NCBI GenBank assembly: GCA_963721305.1
Contig: CAVRIR010000005.1
Coordinates: forward strand, 310,001-374,000
DNA from: DATAES01 sp963721305
Lineage (GTDB): Bacteria > Actinomycetota > Acidimicrobiia > Acidimicrobiales > JACDCH01
Length of the DNA stretch: 64,000 nucleotides
Direction: 5' to 3'
Positions 51,115 to 59,155 of this stretch are shown here, piece after piece. Every line of letters begins with the position of its first letter. Position 1 is the stretch's first letter. The notes beneath the pieces are model-generated. The model searched no databases. It saw nothing but the letters and a program-made list of their open reading frames with translations, and was not told where the DNA came from. The position numbers and the translations under genes were made by a program.

Positions 51115-52237
51115 GGGGTAGTCCCAACACTCGTTCCGCCGCGATGTTTCGTTGGATCTCGTTCGTCCCCGCATAGATCGGACCGGACAGCGAGAACTGG
51201 TACCCCTTCGACCACACTCCCTCGAGTTGCGCCTCGGGCCCGAGGATGTCGAGGGCGAGCTCGTGCAGCTCGACGTCGAGCTCGCTCCACCAGATCTTGT
51301 TGATCGACGACTCCGCGCCGACCGCGCCACCGCCGCTCAGTCGCGTGACCGTGTCGAGCGTGAACAACTGGTATGCCTCGGCGCGCATCCAGGCGTCGAC
51401 GATGCGGTCGCGGACGGACGCGGCGCCGGCGCCGCGCGACTTGCGCCACAACTCGATCAGCCGTCCCGCGGTGGCCAGGAACCGGCCAGGCGACCGCAGC
51501 GTCAACCCGCGTTCGGATCCGGTGGTCGCCATGGCCACCGACCAGCCCTTGTCGACCCCACCGAGGACGTTGTCATCGGGCACGAACGCGTCCTCGAAGA
51601 ACACCTCGGCGAAACCCTCGTCGCCGTCGAGCCGGCCGAACCCGCGCACGGTCACGCCGTCGGTGTCGAGCGGCACGAGGAAATACGTGAGTCCCTTGTG
51701 CCGTTCGCTCGCCGGATCCGACCGGAACAACCCGAAGAGGTGGGTGCAGAACGCACCGCGCGTCGACCACGTCTTCTGTCCGTTCAACACCCAACCACCG
51801 TCGACCTTCGTGGCACGGCTCTGGATGCCGGCGAGATCGCTCCCGGCGTTCGGCTCGGACCATCCCTGGCACCACAGCTCGTCGGCCGCCGCCATGCGGG
51901 GCAGGATGCGATCGCGCTGCTCGGGCGTCCCGAAGTCGAACACGGTGGGCGCGAGCAGGAAGATGCCGTTCTGCGTGACCCGCTGCGGACCGCCGGCGCG
52001 GTAGTACTCCTCTTCGAAGATCAACCACTCCCACAGCGACGCGCCGCGGCCGCCGTAGTCCTCCGGCCACGACACCACCGCCCAGCGGTTCTCGAACAGC
52101 AGGCGCTCCCATTCGAGATGCAGCGCGAAGCCCTCGCGGGTGTCGCCCGAAGGAAGTCCGCGCGGGACGTTCGCCCCGAGCCAGGTGCGCGCTTCCGCGC
52201 GGAACTCGTCTTCCGCCGCCGACCAAGTGAGGTCCAT
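51107..52237 (-). CDS. Acyl-CoA dehydrogenase, FadE30-like
   Basis: The 376-residue dehydrogenase has WPEDYGGRGASLWEWLIFEEEY, LWCQGWSEPNAGSDLAGIQSRA, WVLNGQKTWSTRGAFCTHLFGLF and the C-terminal GPIYAGTNEIQRNIAAERVLGLPRA. It most resembles FadE30 of the mycobacterial HIP pathway by eye. It probably dehydrogenates a CoA thioester of the C/D-ring intermediate. ATG 52237 overlaps the IpdC stop; the 8-bp repeats lie just behind its TGA. Confidence 0.85.
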   Translation of the reverse strand: MDLTWSAAEDEFRAEARTWLGANVPRGLPSGDTREGFALHLEWERLLFENRWAVVSWPEDYGGRGASLWEWLIFEEEYYRAGGPQRVTQNGIFLLAPTVFDFGTPEQRDRILPRMAAADELWCQGWSEPNAGSDLAGIQSRATKVDGGWVLNGQKTWSTRGAFCTHLFGLFRSDPASERHKGLTYFLVPLDTDGVTVRGFGRLDGDEGFAEVFFEDAFVPDDNVLGGVDKGWSVAMATTGSERGLTLRSPGRFLATAGRLIELWRKSRGAGAASVRDRIVDAWMRAEAYQLFTLDTVTRLSGGGAVGAESSINKIWWSELDVELHELALDILGPEAQLEGVWSKGYQFSLSGPIYAGTNEIQRNIAAERVLGLPRA

Positions 52238-53298
52238 CAGGACTCCAGCCGCTTCAGCACCGACTCCGCCTCGGTCATGATCCGATCGAGCAGCTCGGCC
52301 ACCGTCGGGAGCTCGCCGATGACGCCGGTGACCTGTCCGGTCGGGAGCACGCCGACCTCGGGCTTGCCGTCGACCATGGACGCCTTGATCAACATCGGCG
52401 CGTTTGCTGCGAGCGCGACCTGGCTCCAGGTCAGGTCCTGGTTGCGCTTCATCGCGAGCCCTTCACGGAAGAGATCGCGGTACGACGTGCCGGTCTCCTT
52501 GCGGAAGCGCAGCGCGGCCGACAGGGCGCGTGGGAAGCGTGTCAGCTTCGACGACTGCTCGATGCGGTCGACGACGTCGGTGCGGATGACGCGTTGCGGC
52601 GCGCCGTCGAGCGCGGTCGTGACGACGGTGTCGAAGACCGTGGCAGCGACATAGCGGTCCTTCACGTTGTCGGGCACTCGGCTCTCCTGCGTCAGCAGGA
52701 AGCGCGTTCCCATGGCGATGCCATCGGCGCCGTACGCGAGCGCGGCGACGAGGCCACGGCCGTCGTGGAAGCCACCCGCGCCGAGCACTGGAATGGACTC
52801 GCCGACAGCGTCGACCACGTGCGGCAACAGCAGCGACGTCGGGACGGTACCGGTGTGGCCGCCGCCCTCACCGCCTTGCGCGATGACGGCGTCGACACCC
52901 CACTCGAGCATCTTCTCGGCGTGGCGGCGGGCACCCACGGTCGGCATGCACAACGCGCCGGCGTCGTGCAGACGGGCGATCGCTTCCTTGGTCGGCGCGC
53001 CGGCGAACGACACCAAACGCACGCCTTGCGTGATGACGAACGACAGCCGGTCGGCAAGGTCCGGTTGGTCGGCACGGAAGTTGACACCGAAAGGCTTGTC
53101 CGTGCGCGCCTTGATGTCGCGCACCGCGTCCTCGAGTTGCGACGGCGTCATCGTGACCGCGGCGACGATCCCCAGTCCGCCTGCCGCGCTCGTTGCCGCC
53201 GTGAGACGGGCACCGGACACCCATCCCATGCCGGTTTGCACGATCGGCCGCTCGACGCCGGCCAGCTCGCAGAACCGAGTGTGCAGCGCGTGGTGCAT
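52237..53298 (-). CDS. ipdC: IpdC-like NAD(P)H flavin oxidoreductase
   Basis: The 353-residue protein is of the nitronate monooxygenase (2-nitropropane dioxygenase) fold: RFCELAGVERPIVQTGMGWVSGARLTAA, AQGGEGGGHTGTVPTSLLLPHVV and VLGAGGFHDGRGLVAALAYGADGIAMGTRFLLT, which bind FMN. Gene order IpdA-IpdB-IpdC matches mycobacteria, where IpdC acts in steroid C/D-ring catabolism. Eight bases separate it from IpdB. Confidence 0.88.
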   Translation of the reverse strand: MHHALHTRFCELAGVERPIVQTGMGWVSGARLTAATSAAGGLGIVAAVTMTPSQLEDAVRDIKARTDKPFGVNFRADQPDLADRLSFVITQGVRLVSFAGAPTKEAIARLHDAGALCMPTVGARRHAEKMLEWGVDAVIAQGGEGGGHTGTVPTSLLLPHVVDAVGESIPVLGAGGFHDGRGLVAALAYGADGIAMGTRFLLTQESRVPDNVKDRYVAATVFDTVVTTALDGAPQRVIRTDVVDRIEQSSKLTRFPRALSAALRFRKETGTSYRDLFREGLAMKRNQDLTWSQVALAANAPMLIKASMVDGKPEVGVLPTGQVTGVIGELPTVAELLDRIMTEAESVLKRLES

Positions 53299-53306
53299 GC
53301 GAGGGC

Positions 53307-54068
53307 TCAGCCCTTCACCTCTGCGTACCGCTGCTCGGTCGGATCGATGACCTCCGCGATCAGACGAAGGTCGTCATCGGACGGCACGGGCGTCTCGTCC
53401 ACGTCGTCGGCGATGGCGAGCTCGAACCCGGTCGCCTCGATCACGTCGTCGAGCGCGACACCGGGATGGACGCTGCGCACGCGCATGCGATGGTCGGGCG
53501 TCTCGAAGTCGAGGACGCAGAGGTTCGTGACGACGCGGCGGATCTCGTGGAAGCGCGCCGCACGCGGTCCGAGCTCGGCGGCGCGGTCGTAGCCGATGCC
53601 ACAGACGACATCGACCCTCTCCACGAACACGTTCGTCGAGTGGTTCGGCACCCAGTACGACGTCGTGTCGTTGATCGTGTTGCCCGGCGCGCCCCGGAAT
53701 CCGAGGAGCTGGACCTTCGGCTTCGCGTAGTCCGATCCGATGGCAGCGAAGTTCTGGTTGCCGTAGATGTCGATCTGGCTGCCGCCCATCATCACGTGAC
53801 GGCGGCCCGACCACACGACGTCGAACATTGCCCGGTACGGGTTGTACGACTCGATGATCCGCGCGTCGTCGGGTTCGAAGAACGCACGATCGTCGGCGAC
53901 GAGCATCGCTTCGCCGTCGGTCATCATCAGATCCGGCTCGAACGTGGCGCGCGCCAGCCGTCCGCCGATCATCGGGATGGTGCCGATCGGGTTGGCGAGC
54001 ATCTCGCCGTCGCCGCGGAAGCAGTCCGCCACCGCCAGCACGCAGATGTCCGCCCGTCGTGCCGTCAT
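53307..54068 (-). CDS. ipdB: IpdB, CoA-transferase-fold hydrolase, beta subunit
   Basis: The 253-residue protein aligns by eye with M. tuberculosis IpdB (COCHEA-CoA hydrolase beta): ICVLAVADCFRGDGEMLANP, RLARATFEPDLMMTDGEA, VWSGRRHVMMGGSQIDIYGNQNF, GSPGNTIN-like RGAPGNTINDTTSYWVPNH and VDVVCGIGYDRA. With IpdA it opens the last steroid ring (C ring) in HIP degradation. ATG 54068 overlaps the ipdA stop by ATGA. Confidence 0.92.
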   Translation of the reverse strand: MTARRADICVLAVADCFRGDGEMLANPIGTIPMIGGRLARATFEPDLMMTDGEAMLVADDRAFFEPDDARIIESYNPYRAMFDVVWSGRRHVMMGGSQIDIYGNQNFAAIGSDYAKPKVQLLGFRGAPGNTINDTTSYWVPNHSTNVFVERVDVVCGIGYDRAAELGPRAARFHEIRRVVTNLCVLDFETPDHRMRVRSVHPGVALDDVIEATGFELAIADDVDETPVPSDDDLRLIAEVIDPTEQRYAEVKG

Positions 54069-54919
54069 CGTTGCGCGACCTTCGCCTGGTAGCCGGCTTC
54101 GTCGAGATCGAGCCAGGCCGACTTGAACTCGGCCCACGCCTCGGGTGACGACGCCGACTTCGCGTACTCGCGCTGGAACGCCTCGTCGCGTTCGTAGTCG
54201 GGCGCGCAGGACGTGAAGTGCGCGCCGTTCGGCGCCTCGACGACGCCGTCGACCATGATCCGTTTGATGCGCAAGGTGTGGAACGAGCCTTCCTTGGTGA
54301 GGTCCTCGGTCGGGACGACGCGCTCGACGCTCATGTACCGGTTCGCGGTCGCCGCCTGCAGCAGCAGGTCGTCGAAGTAGAGGTCGGGTCCGAGGAACTG
54401 CCCGTTGCCGGCGGCGTCGCCCCGGTTGAGGTGGATGAGCGCGGCGTCGAGCTCGATCGCCGGTGCCGCGACGAGCGTCTCGCCGTCGTCGTACGGGGAG
54501 TCGACGGTGCGGAGCCGGTCGTTCAGGGTCATCAGGTCGGAACCGAGGCCGACGCGGCTGGGCAGGAACGGCACCCGCCACGCAGCCGCTTGCAGTCCGA
54601 GCAGGAACAGACCCTCGTCGTAGGGCTCGTCCTCGACCGCGCCCGACTGGCGCGCGGCACGGAAGTGCGGCTCGAGCGGGATCGAATCGAGCGACGCGAA
54701 GGCGTAGACGGCTCGCTTCACCTTGCCTGCTGCGCACAGCAGCCCGAGATCGGGGCCGGCATAGCTCACGACGGTGAGATCGGTGATGTCCGAGCGAACG
54801 AGCGCGCGGATGATCGACATCGGCTTGCGGCGCGATCCCCAACCGCCGATGCCGATCGTCATGCCGGAGCGGAGCTCGGCGACGACGTCTTCCTCGCTCA
54901 CGCGCTTGTCGCGGCTCAT
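54065..54919 (-). CDS. ipdA: IpdA, CoA-transferase-fold hydrolase, alpha subunit
   Basis: The 284-residue protein matches IpdA over its length: DVVAELRSGMTIGIGGWGSRRKPMSIIRALVRSDITDLTVVSYAGPDLGLLCAAGKVKRAVYAF, LPSRVGLGSD and IVEAPNGAHFT-like VVEAPNGAHFTSCAPDYERD. It forms the heterotetrameric ring-opening hydrolase with IpdB. ATG 54919 overlaps the echA20 stop by ATGA. The gene order echA20-ipdA-ipdB-ipdC is the mycobacterial order. Confidence 0.93.
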   Translation of the reverse strand: MSRDKRVSEEDVVAELRSGMTIGIGGWGSRRKPMSIIRALVRSDITDLTVVSYAGPDLGLLCAAGKVKRAVYAFASLDSIPLEPHFRAARQSGAVEDEPYDEGLFLLGLQAAAWRVPFLPSRVGLGSDLMTLNDRLRTVDSPYDDGETLVAAPAIELDAALIHLNRGDAAGNGQFLGPDLYFDDLLLQAATANRYMSVERVVPTEDLTKEGSFHTLRIKRIMVDGVVEAPNGAHFTSCAPDYERDEAFQREYAKSASSPEAWAEFKSAWLDLDEAGYQAKVAQR

Positions 54920-55677
54920 GTGGATGTGTCCGTCTTCCGTCCCTCCATGAACGCGTCGCGATGTTCGTCGGCGACGCCGGACAGGTTCAGCTCGAACGTG
55001 AAGCCCTGCTCGAACCGGTAGCTGCGCTTCACGTCCCACAGGTCGATGCCGTTGAGCGACTCCTTCGCGGCGCGCATCACCGTCGGCGACTTGGCCGCGA
55101 TGGCGCGTGCAACCTCGAAGGCCGCGTCGCGCAACTGCTCCTTCGGCACGACTTGCAGCACCGAGCCGAAGTGGTGCAGCTCCTGCGCGGTCGCCGTTGC
55201 CGCCGTGAAGACCATCGCCCGCATCTTGTGCTGCGGCACGAGCCGGGCGAGGTGGGTCGCCGCCCCGAGCGCGCCTCGGTCGACTTCGGGCAGTCCGAAG
55301 GTCGCGTCGTCGGAGGCGACAATGACGTCCGCGTTGCCGGCGAGCCCGATGCCGCCGCCGAGGCAGTAGCCGTTGACCGCAGCGATCACGGGGACCTTGC
55401 AGTCGTAGACCGCGGCGAACGCGGCGAAGCAACCCCGGTTCGCACCGATCAATGCGTCGAAGCCCTCGGTCGCCTGCATCTCCTTGATGTCGACGCCGGC
55501 GTTGAAACCACGACCCTCGGCGCGCAGGACCACGACCCGGACCGACGGGTCGTTGCCGAGTGCCGTGATCTTGTCGGCGAGCTCGAACCAGCCTGCGACG
55601 GTCAGGGCGTTGACCGGCGGGTTGTCCATGACGACCTCAGCCACGCCGTCGCCGTCGACCGTCTGGGTGATGCCCAA
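54916..55677 (-). CDS. echA20: EchA20-like crotonase
   Basis: This 253-residue crotonase-family protein is very close in motif to M. tuberculosis EchA20 (hydrolase opening ring D of the HIP-derived CoA thioester): VLRAEGRGFNAGVDIKEMQATEGFDALI, GANRGCFAAFAAVYDCKVPVIAAVNGYCLGGGIGL and GFTFELNLSGVADEHRDAFMEG. TTG 55677 is the only start near the family N-terminus; no ATG or GTG fits. It leads a seven-gene operon; the palindrome 21 bp upstream is a candidate operator. Confidence 0.92.
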   Translation of the reverse strand: MGITQTVDGDGVAEVVMDNPPVNALTVAGWFELADKITALGNDPSVRVVVLRAEGRGFNAGVDIKEMQATEGFDALIGANRGCFAAFAAVYDCKVPVIAAVNGYCLGGGIGLAGNADVIVASDDATFGLPEVDRGALGAATHLARLVPQHKMRAMVFTAATATAQELHHFGSVLQVVPKEQLRDAAFEVARAIAAKSPTVMRAAKESLNGIDLWDVKRSYRFEQGFTFELNLSGVADEHRDAFMEGRKTDTST

Positions 55678-55697
55678 GGATGTTCCGAACCTTCGAT

Positions 55698-55712
55698 CTG
55701 ATGGACCGTCAG
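55698..55712. promoter_or_regulatory. CTGACGGwCCGTCAG-type operator (site 2, degenerate)
   Basis: CTGATGG-A-CCGTCAG has one mismatch in the left arm compared with sites 1 and 3. It lies 21 bp before the TTG of the echA20-ipdABC operon. Confidence 0.6.
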
Positions 55713-55756
55713 TTTCTACCGCATCCGGACCAAGGCCCAAGCCGCCGTCTCTTGCC

Positions 55757-55806
55757 CGTTCTGGCGTCACGAACGGCGGATATCCGCCGGATCTGACGCC
55801 AGAACG
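55757..55806. repeat. 50-bp nested palindrome, copy 2
   Basis: Same arms (CGTTCTGGCGTCA / TGACGCCAGAACG) and same inner palindrome (CGGCGGATATCCGCCG) as at 30897, with spacers CGAA and GATC. It lies in the 218-bp region between divergent genes, not at a 3' end, which argues against a pure terminator role. Confidence 0.87.
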
Positions 55807-55895
55807 TCGAAAGGGGGTGAGCGCACGGTGGGCCGTCCGGCTCGCGCGGGCGATCTGATAGACCCCGTCCGGAACGGACGCGATCGTGAGGGACC

Positions 55896-56660
55896 GTGGA
55901 AGCTGCGCTCGACTTCAGCGGGCGAGTCGTGTTGGTGACCGGTGGGACGAAGGGCATCGGCCGCGCGATCGCGCGGCGCTTCGTCGATGCGGGCGCCACC
56001 GCCGTCGTGTGCGGGCGCTCGCAACCGGACGCGGCGTCCGGCGCCGTCGGGCGGTTCGTGGCGTGCGACGTGCGCGATCCCGACCAGGTCGGCCGGCTGG
56101 TCGACGACATCGTCCAACGCGAAGGTCGGCTCGACGTCGTGGTCAACAATGCCGGCGGGTCGCCGATCGCCGACACTGCGACCGCCTCGGCCCGTTTCAG
56201 CGAGGCCATCATCCGGCTCAACCTGCTGGCGCCGCTCTTCGTCGCGCAGGCGGCCAACGGCGTGATGCAGGAGCAGGACGAAGGCGGGTCGATCGTCAAC
56301 ATCGCCAGCGTCAGCGGGCTCCGGGCCACACCCACGAGCGCGGCCTACGGCGCCGCCAAGGCGGGACTGCTCAACCTCACCTTGACGCTCGCCGTCGAGT
56401 GGGCGCCGAAGGTGCGGGTCAACGCCGTGACCGTCGGGATGGTCAAGACGGAGCTGGCGCACCTCCACTACGGCGATGAGGCCGCTGTCGCAGCCGTGGG
56501 AGCGACGGTTCCGCTGGGCCGACTGGCCGAACCGGTCGACGTCGCCCACGCGTGCCTCTTCCTCTCGTCACCGCTCGCGTCGTACGTGTCGGGTGCGAAC
56601 CTGCTCGTGCACGGCGGTGGCGAGCTGCCCGCGTATCTGAATGCCGCCGACCCCGACTGA
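55896..56660 (+). CDS. Short-chain dehydrogenase/reductase
   Basis: The 254-residue SDR has VTGGTKGIG, FVACDVRDP, NNAGGSPIAD, NIASVSGLRA and the catalytic YGAAKAGLLNLT. It starts at GTG 55896 and is divergent from echA20. SDR genes occur beside echA20 in mycobacteria (the Rv3548c/Rv3549c pair), so a role in the same pathway is likely, but the substrate is not known. It is followed 19 bp later by the DUF35-type gene. Confidence 0.85.
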   Translation: MEAALDFSGRVVLVTGGTKGIGRAIARRFVDAGATAVVCGRSQPDAASGAVGRFVACDVRDPDQVGRLVDDIVQREGRLDVVVNNAGGSPIADTATASARFSEAIIRLNLLAPLFVAQAANGVMQEQDEGGSIVNIASVSGLRATPTSAAYGAAKAGLLNLTLTLAVEWAPKVRVNAVTVGMVKTELAHLHYGDEAAVAAVGATVPLGRLAEPVDVAHACLFLSSPLASYVSGANLLVHGGGELPAYLNAADPD

Positions 56661-56679
56661 GGGTCGTACTCTCGCCCGC

Positions 56680-57129
56680 ATGAGCAAGCTCCGCGTTCCC
56701 GCGCTCGGCGCCGAAGGTTGGTTCACCGACAGCGACGAACCGGCGCTCGTCGGCAACCGATGCACGTCGTGCGGCACCGTGTTCTTCCCGGCCGCGTCAT
56801 TCGCCTGCCGCAATCCGGACTGCGACGGACGCGAGTTCGCGCCCGCCGAGCTCTCACGCCGAGGGACGGTGTGGTCGTACACCGATGCGCGCTACCAGCC
56901 GCCGCCGCCCTACGTCCCGACCACCGATCCGTACGAACCGTTCGCGATCGCAGCGGTCGAGCTACCGGACGAAGGCATGGTCGTGCTCGGCCAGGTGGCC
57001 GACGGCTTCGGCATCGACGACTTGCGCGTCGGCGGCGAGGTCGAGCTCGTGGTCGAGACGCTGTTCGAGGACGACGACAACGAGTACCGCATCTGGCGGT
57101 GGCGGCCGGCGGAAGGGATGAACCGATGA
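56680..57129 (+). CDS. Zn-ribbon/OB-fold (DUF35) protein, Ltp partner
   Basis: This 149-residue protein carries the rubredoxin-like zinc site RCTSCGTVFFPAASFACRNPDC (four Cys) and then an OB-fold (GTVWSYTDARYQPPPPY). DUF35 proteins form complexes with thiolase-like or steroid aldolase partners, as the ChsH2 C-terminal domain does with Ltp2. The next gene is such a thiolase-like protein with an ATGA overlap, so the two would form a complex. Confidence 0.9.
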   Translation: MSKLRVPALGAEGWFTDSDEPALVGNRCTSCGTVFFPAASFACRNPDCDGREFAPAELSRRGTVWSYTDARYQPPPPYVPTTDPYEPFAIAAVELPDEGMVVLGQVADGFGIDDLRVGGEVELVVETLFEDDDNEYRIWRWRPAEGMNR

Positions 57130-58325
57130 CCAACGATCACGACATCGCCGTCCTCGGTGCCGGGATGCACCCGTGGGGCAAGTGGGGCCGCAACTTCGTC
57201 GAGTACGGCGTCGAGGCGGCACGCATCGCGCTCGTCGACGCCGGGCTGTCGTGGCGGGACATGCAATTCGTCGCGGGCGCCGACACGGTCCGCAACGGCT
57301 ATCCCGGCTACGTCGCCGGCGCCACGTTCGCGCAGGCACTCGGTTGGTCCGGGCAGCAAGTGGCGTCCTGCTATGCGGCCTGCGCGTCGGGCGCGACTGC
57401 ACTGGCCGCGGCGCGGGCCCAGATCCTCGCCGGGCTGTGCGATGTCGCGCTCGTCGTCGGCGCCGACACCACGCCGAAGGGCTTCCTCGCACCGACCGCA
57501 GGCGACCGTCCCGACGATCCCGACTGGTTGCGGTTCCGGCTGCTCGGCGCCACCAATCCCACCTACTTCGGCCTCTACGCCCGCCGCCGGATGGACTTGT
57601 ACGGCGCCACCGAACGCGACTTCGCCAAGGTCAAGGTGAAGAACGCGCGCCACGGGCTCACCAACCCCAACGCGCGCTACCGCAAGGAGGTCACCGAGGA
57701 AGACGTTCTTGCATCCGCAGTGGTGGCGTCGCCGTTGCACCTCCTCGACATCTGCGCGACGTCGGACGGCGGCGCCGCGCTCGTGGTGTCGTCGATGGAG
57801 TACGCCCGCCGCCACGGCAACGCCAATCCGGTGCGAGTGCGCGGCGTGTCGACAGTGACGCCCACCTTCCCGAACACGATCATCGAGATGCCCAACTTCG
57901 CCACCGACTCATCGGCGTCGCTCGCGCCTGCACCGCTGACGTTCCGCGACTCGATCACGGCGGCCGCATACGAAGAGTCCGGACTCGGGCCGGACGACAT
58001 GTCCCTCGCAGAGGTCTACGACCTGTCCTCCGCACTCGAACTGGACTGGTACGAGAACATCGGCCTCTGCAAGGAAGGCGAGGCCGAACGCCTCATCAAC
58101 GACGGCGACACCGTCCTCGGCGGCAAGGGCGTGACCGTGAACCCGAGCGGCGGCCTCGCGTGCTTCGGCGAGGCCGTGCCCGCGCAGGCGATCGCGCAGG
58201 TGTGCGAGATCACGTGGCAGCTGCGCAACCAGGCATCCGACCGCCAGGTCGAAGACGCCACCGCGGGCGTGACGGTGAACCAAGGCCTCTTCGGCCACGG
58301 CTCCTCCGTCGTCCTCTCCAACTAG
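57126..58325 (+). CDS. Thiolase-like lipid-transfer protein (Ltp/SCP-x type)
   Basis: The 399-residue protein has VLGAGMHPWGKWGRNFVEYGVEAARIAL, QQVASCYAACASGATALAAARAQI, DICATSDGGAALVV, the late VNPSGGLACFGEAVPAQAIAQVCE and an HGSS end. It matches the Ltp2/3/4 group, whose DUF35-partnered members cleave steroid side chains by retro-aldol reaction. Classical thiolase Cys and His positions are altered (SCYAACASG). The specific side chain is inferred. Element F starts 2 bp after its stop. Confidence 0.88.
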   Translation: MTNDHDIAVLGAGMHPWGKWGRNFVEYGVEAARIALVDAGLSWRDMQFVAGADTVRNGYPGYVAGATFAQALGWSGQQVASCYAACASGATALAAARAQILAGLCDVALVVGADTTPKGFLAPTAGDRPDDPDWLRFRLLGATNPTYFGLYARRRMDLYGATERDFAKVKVKNARHGLTNPNARYRKEVTEEDVLASAVVASPLHLLDICATSDGGAALVVSSMEYARRHGNANPVRVRGVSTVTPTFPNTIIEMPNFATDSSASLAPAPLTFRDSITAAAYEESGLGPDDMSLAEVYDLSSALELDWYENIGLCKEGEAERLINDGDTVLGGKGVTVNPSGGLACFGEAVPAQAIAQVCEITWQLRNQASDRQVEDATAGVTVNQGLFGHGSSVVLSN

Positions 58326-58327
58326 AC

Positions 58328-58377
58328 GAACTCCGGGGAGAAACGGGCGCCATAGCGCCCGTTTCCATCCAACATTC
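58328..58377 (-). repeat. 50-bp post-stop hairpin element, copy F
   Basis: On the minus strand, 14 bp after the IpdF-like stop: GAATGTTGGATGG, stem with loop TATG, TCTCCCCGGAGTTC. The other end is 2 bp from the opposing Ltp stop. Confidence 0.92.
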
Positions 58378-58391
58378 CATTCCCGGGGTGA

Positions 58392-59141
58392 CTACGGGTG
58401 CTGGCTGGAGACGCTGACGATCTCGCCGGTCATGTAGGACGAGTAGTCGCTGGCGAGGAACACGATCACGTTGGCGACCTCCCAGGGCTCGGCGGCGCGG
58501 CCGAACGCCTCGCGCGACGTCAGCTCTTCGAGCAGCTCGTCGGTCGTGACCTTCGCCAGGAACGGGTGCATCGCGATGCTCGGCGCGACGGCGTTGATCC
58601 GCACGCCGAACGGTGCCGCCTCGATCGCGGCGCACCGAGTCAGCGCCATCACGCCCGCTTTGGCGGCGGCGTAGTGCGCCTGTCCTGCCTGCGCGCGCCA
58701 GCCGAGCACCGACGCGTTGTTCACGATCACGCCGGCGCCGCGGGTTTCGAAGTGCTTCAGGGCGGCGCGCATGCAACGAAATGTGCCGGTGAGCGTCACG
58801 TCGAGCACCTTCGACCATTGCTCGTCGGTCATGTCCACGACGTTGGCGGTGCCGCCGAGTCCCGCGTTGTTGACGACGACATCGAGGCCACCCGCAGCGT
58901 CGGCGCCGACCTCGAACAACGACTGCACCTGTGACTCGTCCGTGACATCGCACACCATCGAGGCCACTACCGCTTCGCCCAAGGACGATGCCGCTTCACC
59001 GAGCCGACGTTCGTGCGCGTCGCTGATCACGACCCGCGCACCTTCTTCTGCGCAACGCTTGGCCGTCGCGTACCCGATACCGGTCCCGGCTGCGGCGGTC
59101 ACGAGAACCGTCTTGCCGGCGAGGAGTTGATGACCGTCCAT
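58392..59141 (-). CDS. ipdF: SDR, IpdF-like
   Basis: The 249-residue SDR opens with the unusual LVTAAAGTGIGYATAKRCAEEGA, then VISDAHERRLGEAA, NNASVLGWRAQAGQAHYAAAKAGVMALTRC and the C-terminal SVSSQHP. These features are those I recall for IpdF (Rv3559c) of the KstR2 regulon, which oxidises a hydroxyl of HIP-CoA intermediates. This assignment is from memory of motifs and should be checked. It is convergent with the Ltp gene. Confidence 0.78.
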   Translation of the reverse strand: MDGHQLLAGKTVLVTAAAGTGIGYATAKRCAEEGARVVISDAHERRLGEAASSLGEAVVASMVCDVTDESQVQSLFEVGADAAGGLDVVVNNAGLGGTANVVDMTDEQWSKVLDVTLTGTFRCMRAALKHFETRGAGVIVNNASVLGWRAQAGQAHYAAAKAGVMALTRCAAIEAAPFGVRINAVAPSIAMHPFLAKVTTDELLEELTSREAFGRAAEPWEVANVIVFLASDYSSYMTGEIVSVSSQHP

Positions 59142-59155
59142 GACGGCCTCGGACG

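Noticed and set aside
21126..58377. Could the six hairpin elements be a CRISPR or integron attC array?
   Set aside because: They are 1-15 kb apart with no spacers, no cas or integrase gene, and are fixed in orientation after stop codons.
21126..58377. Insertion-sequence or MITE remnant explanation for the elements
   Set aside because: No transposase, no terminal repeats at outer ends and no target-site duplications were visible; a non-autonomous REP-like origin remains possible and is noted in the findings.
59130..59150. CCGTCcatGACGG palindrome near the IpdF-like start
   Set aside because: The arms are in the opposite order to the CTGACGG sites and it covers the start codon by chance of GC-rich sequence.
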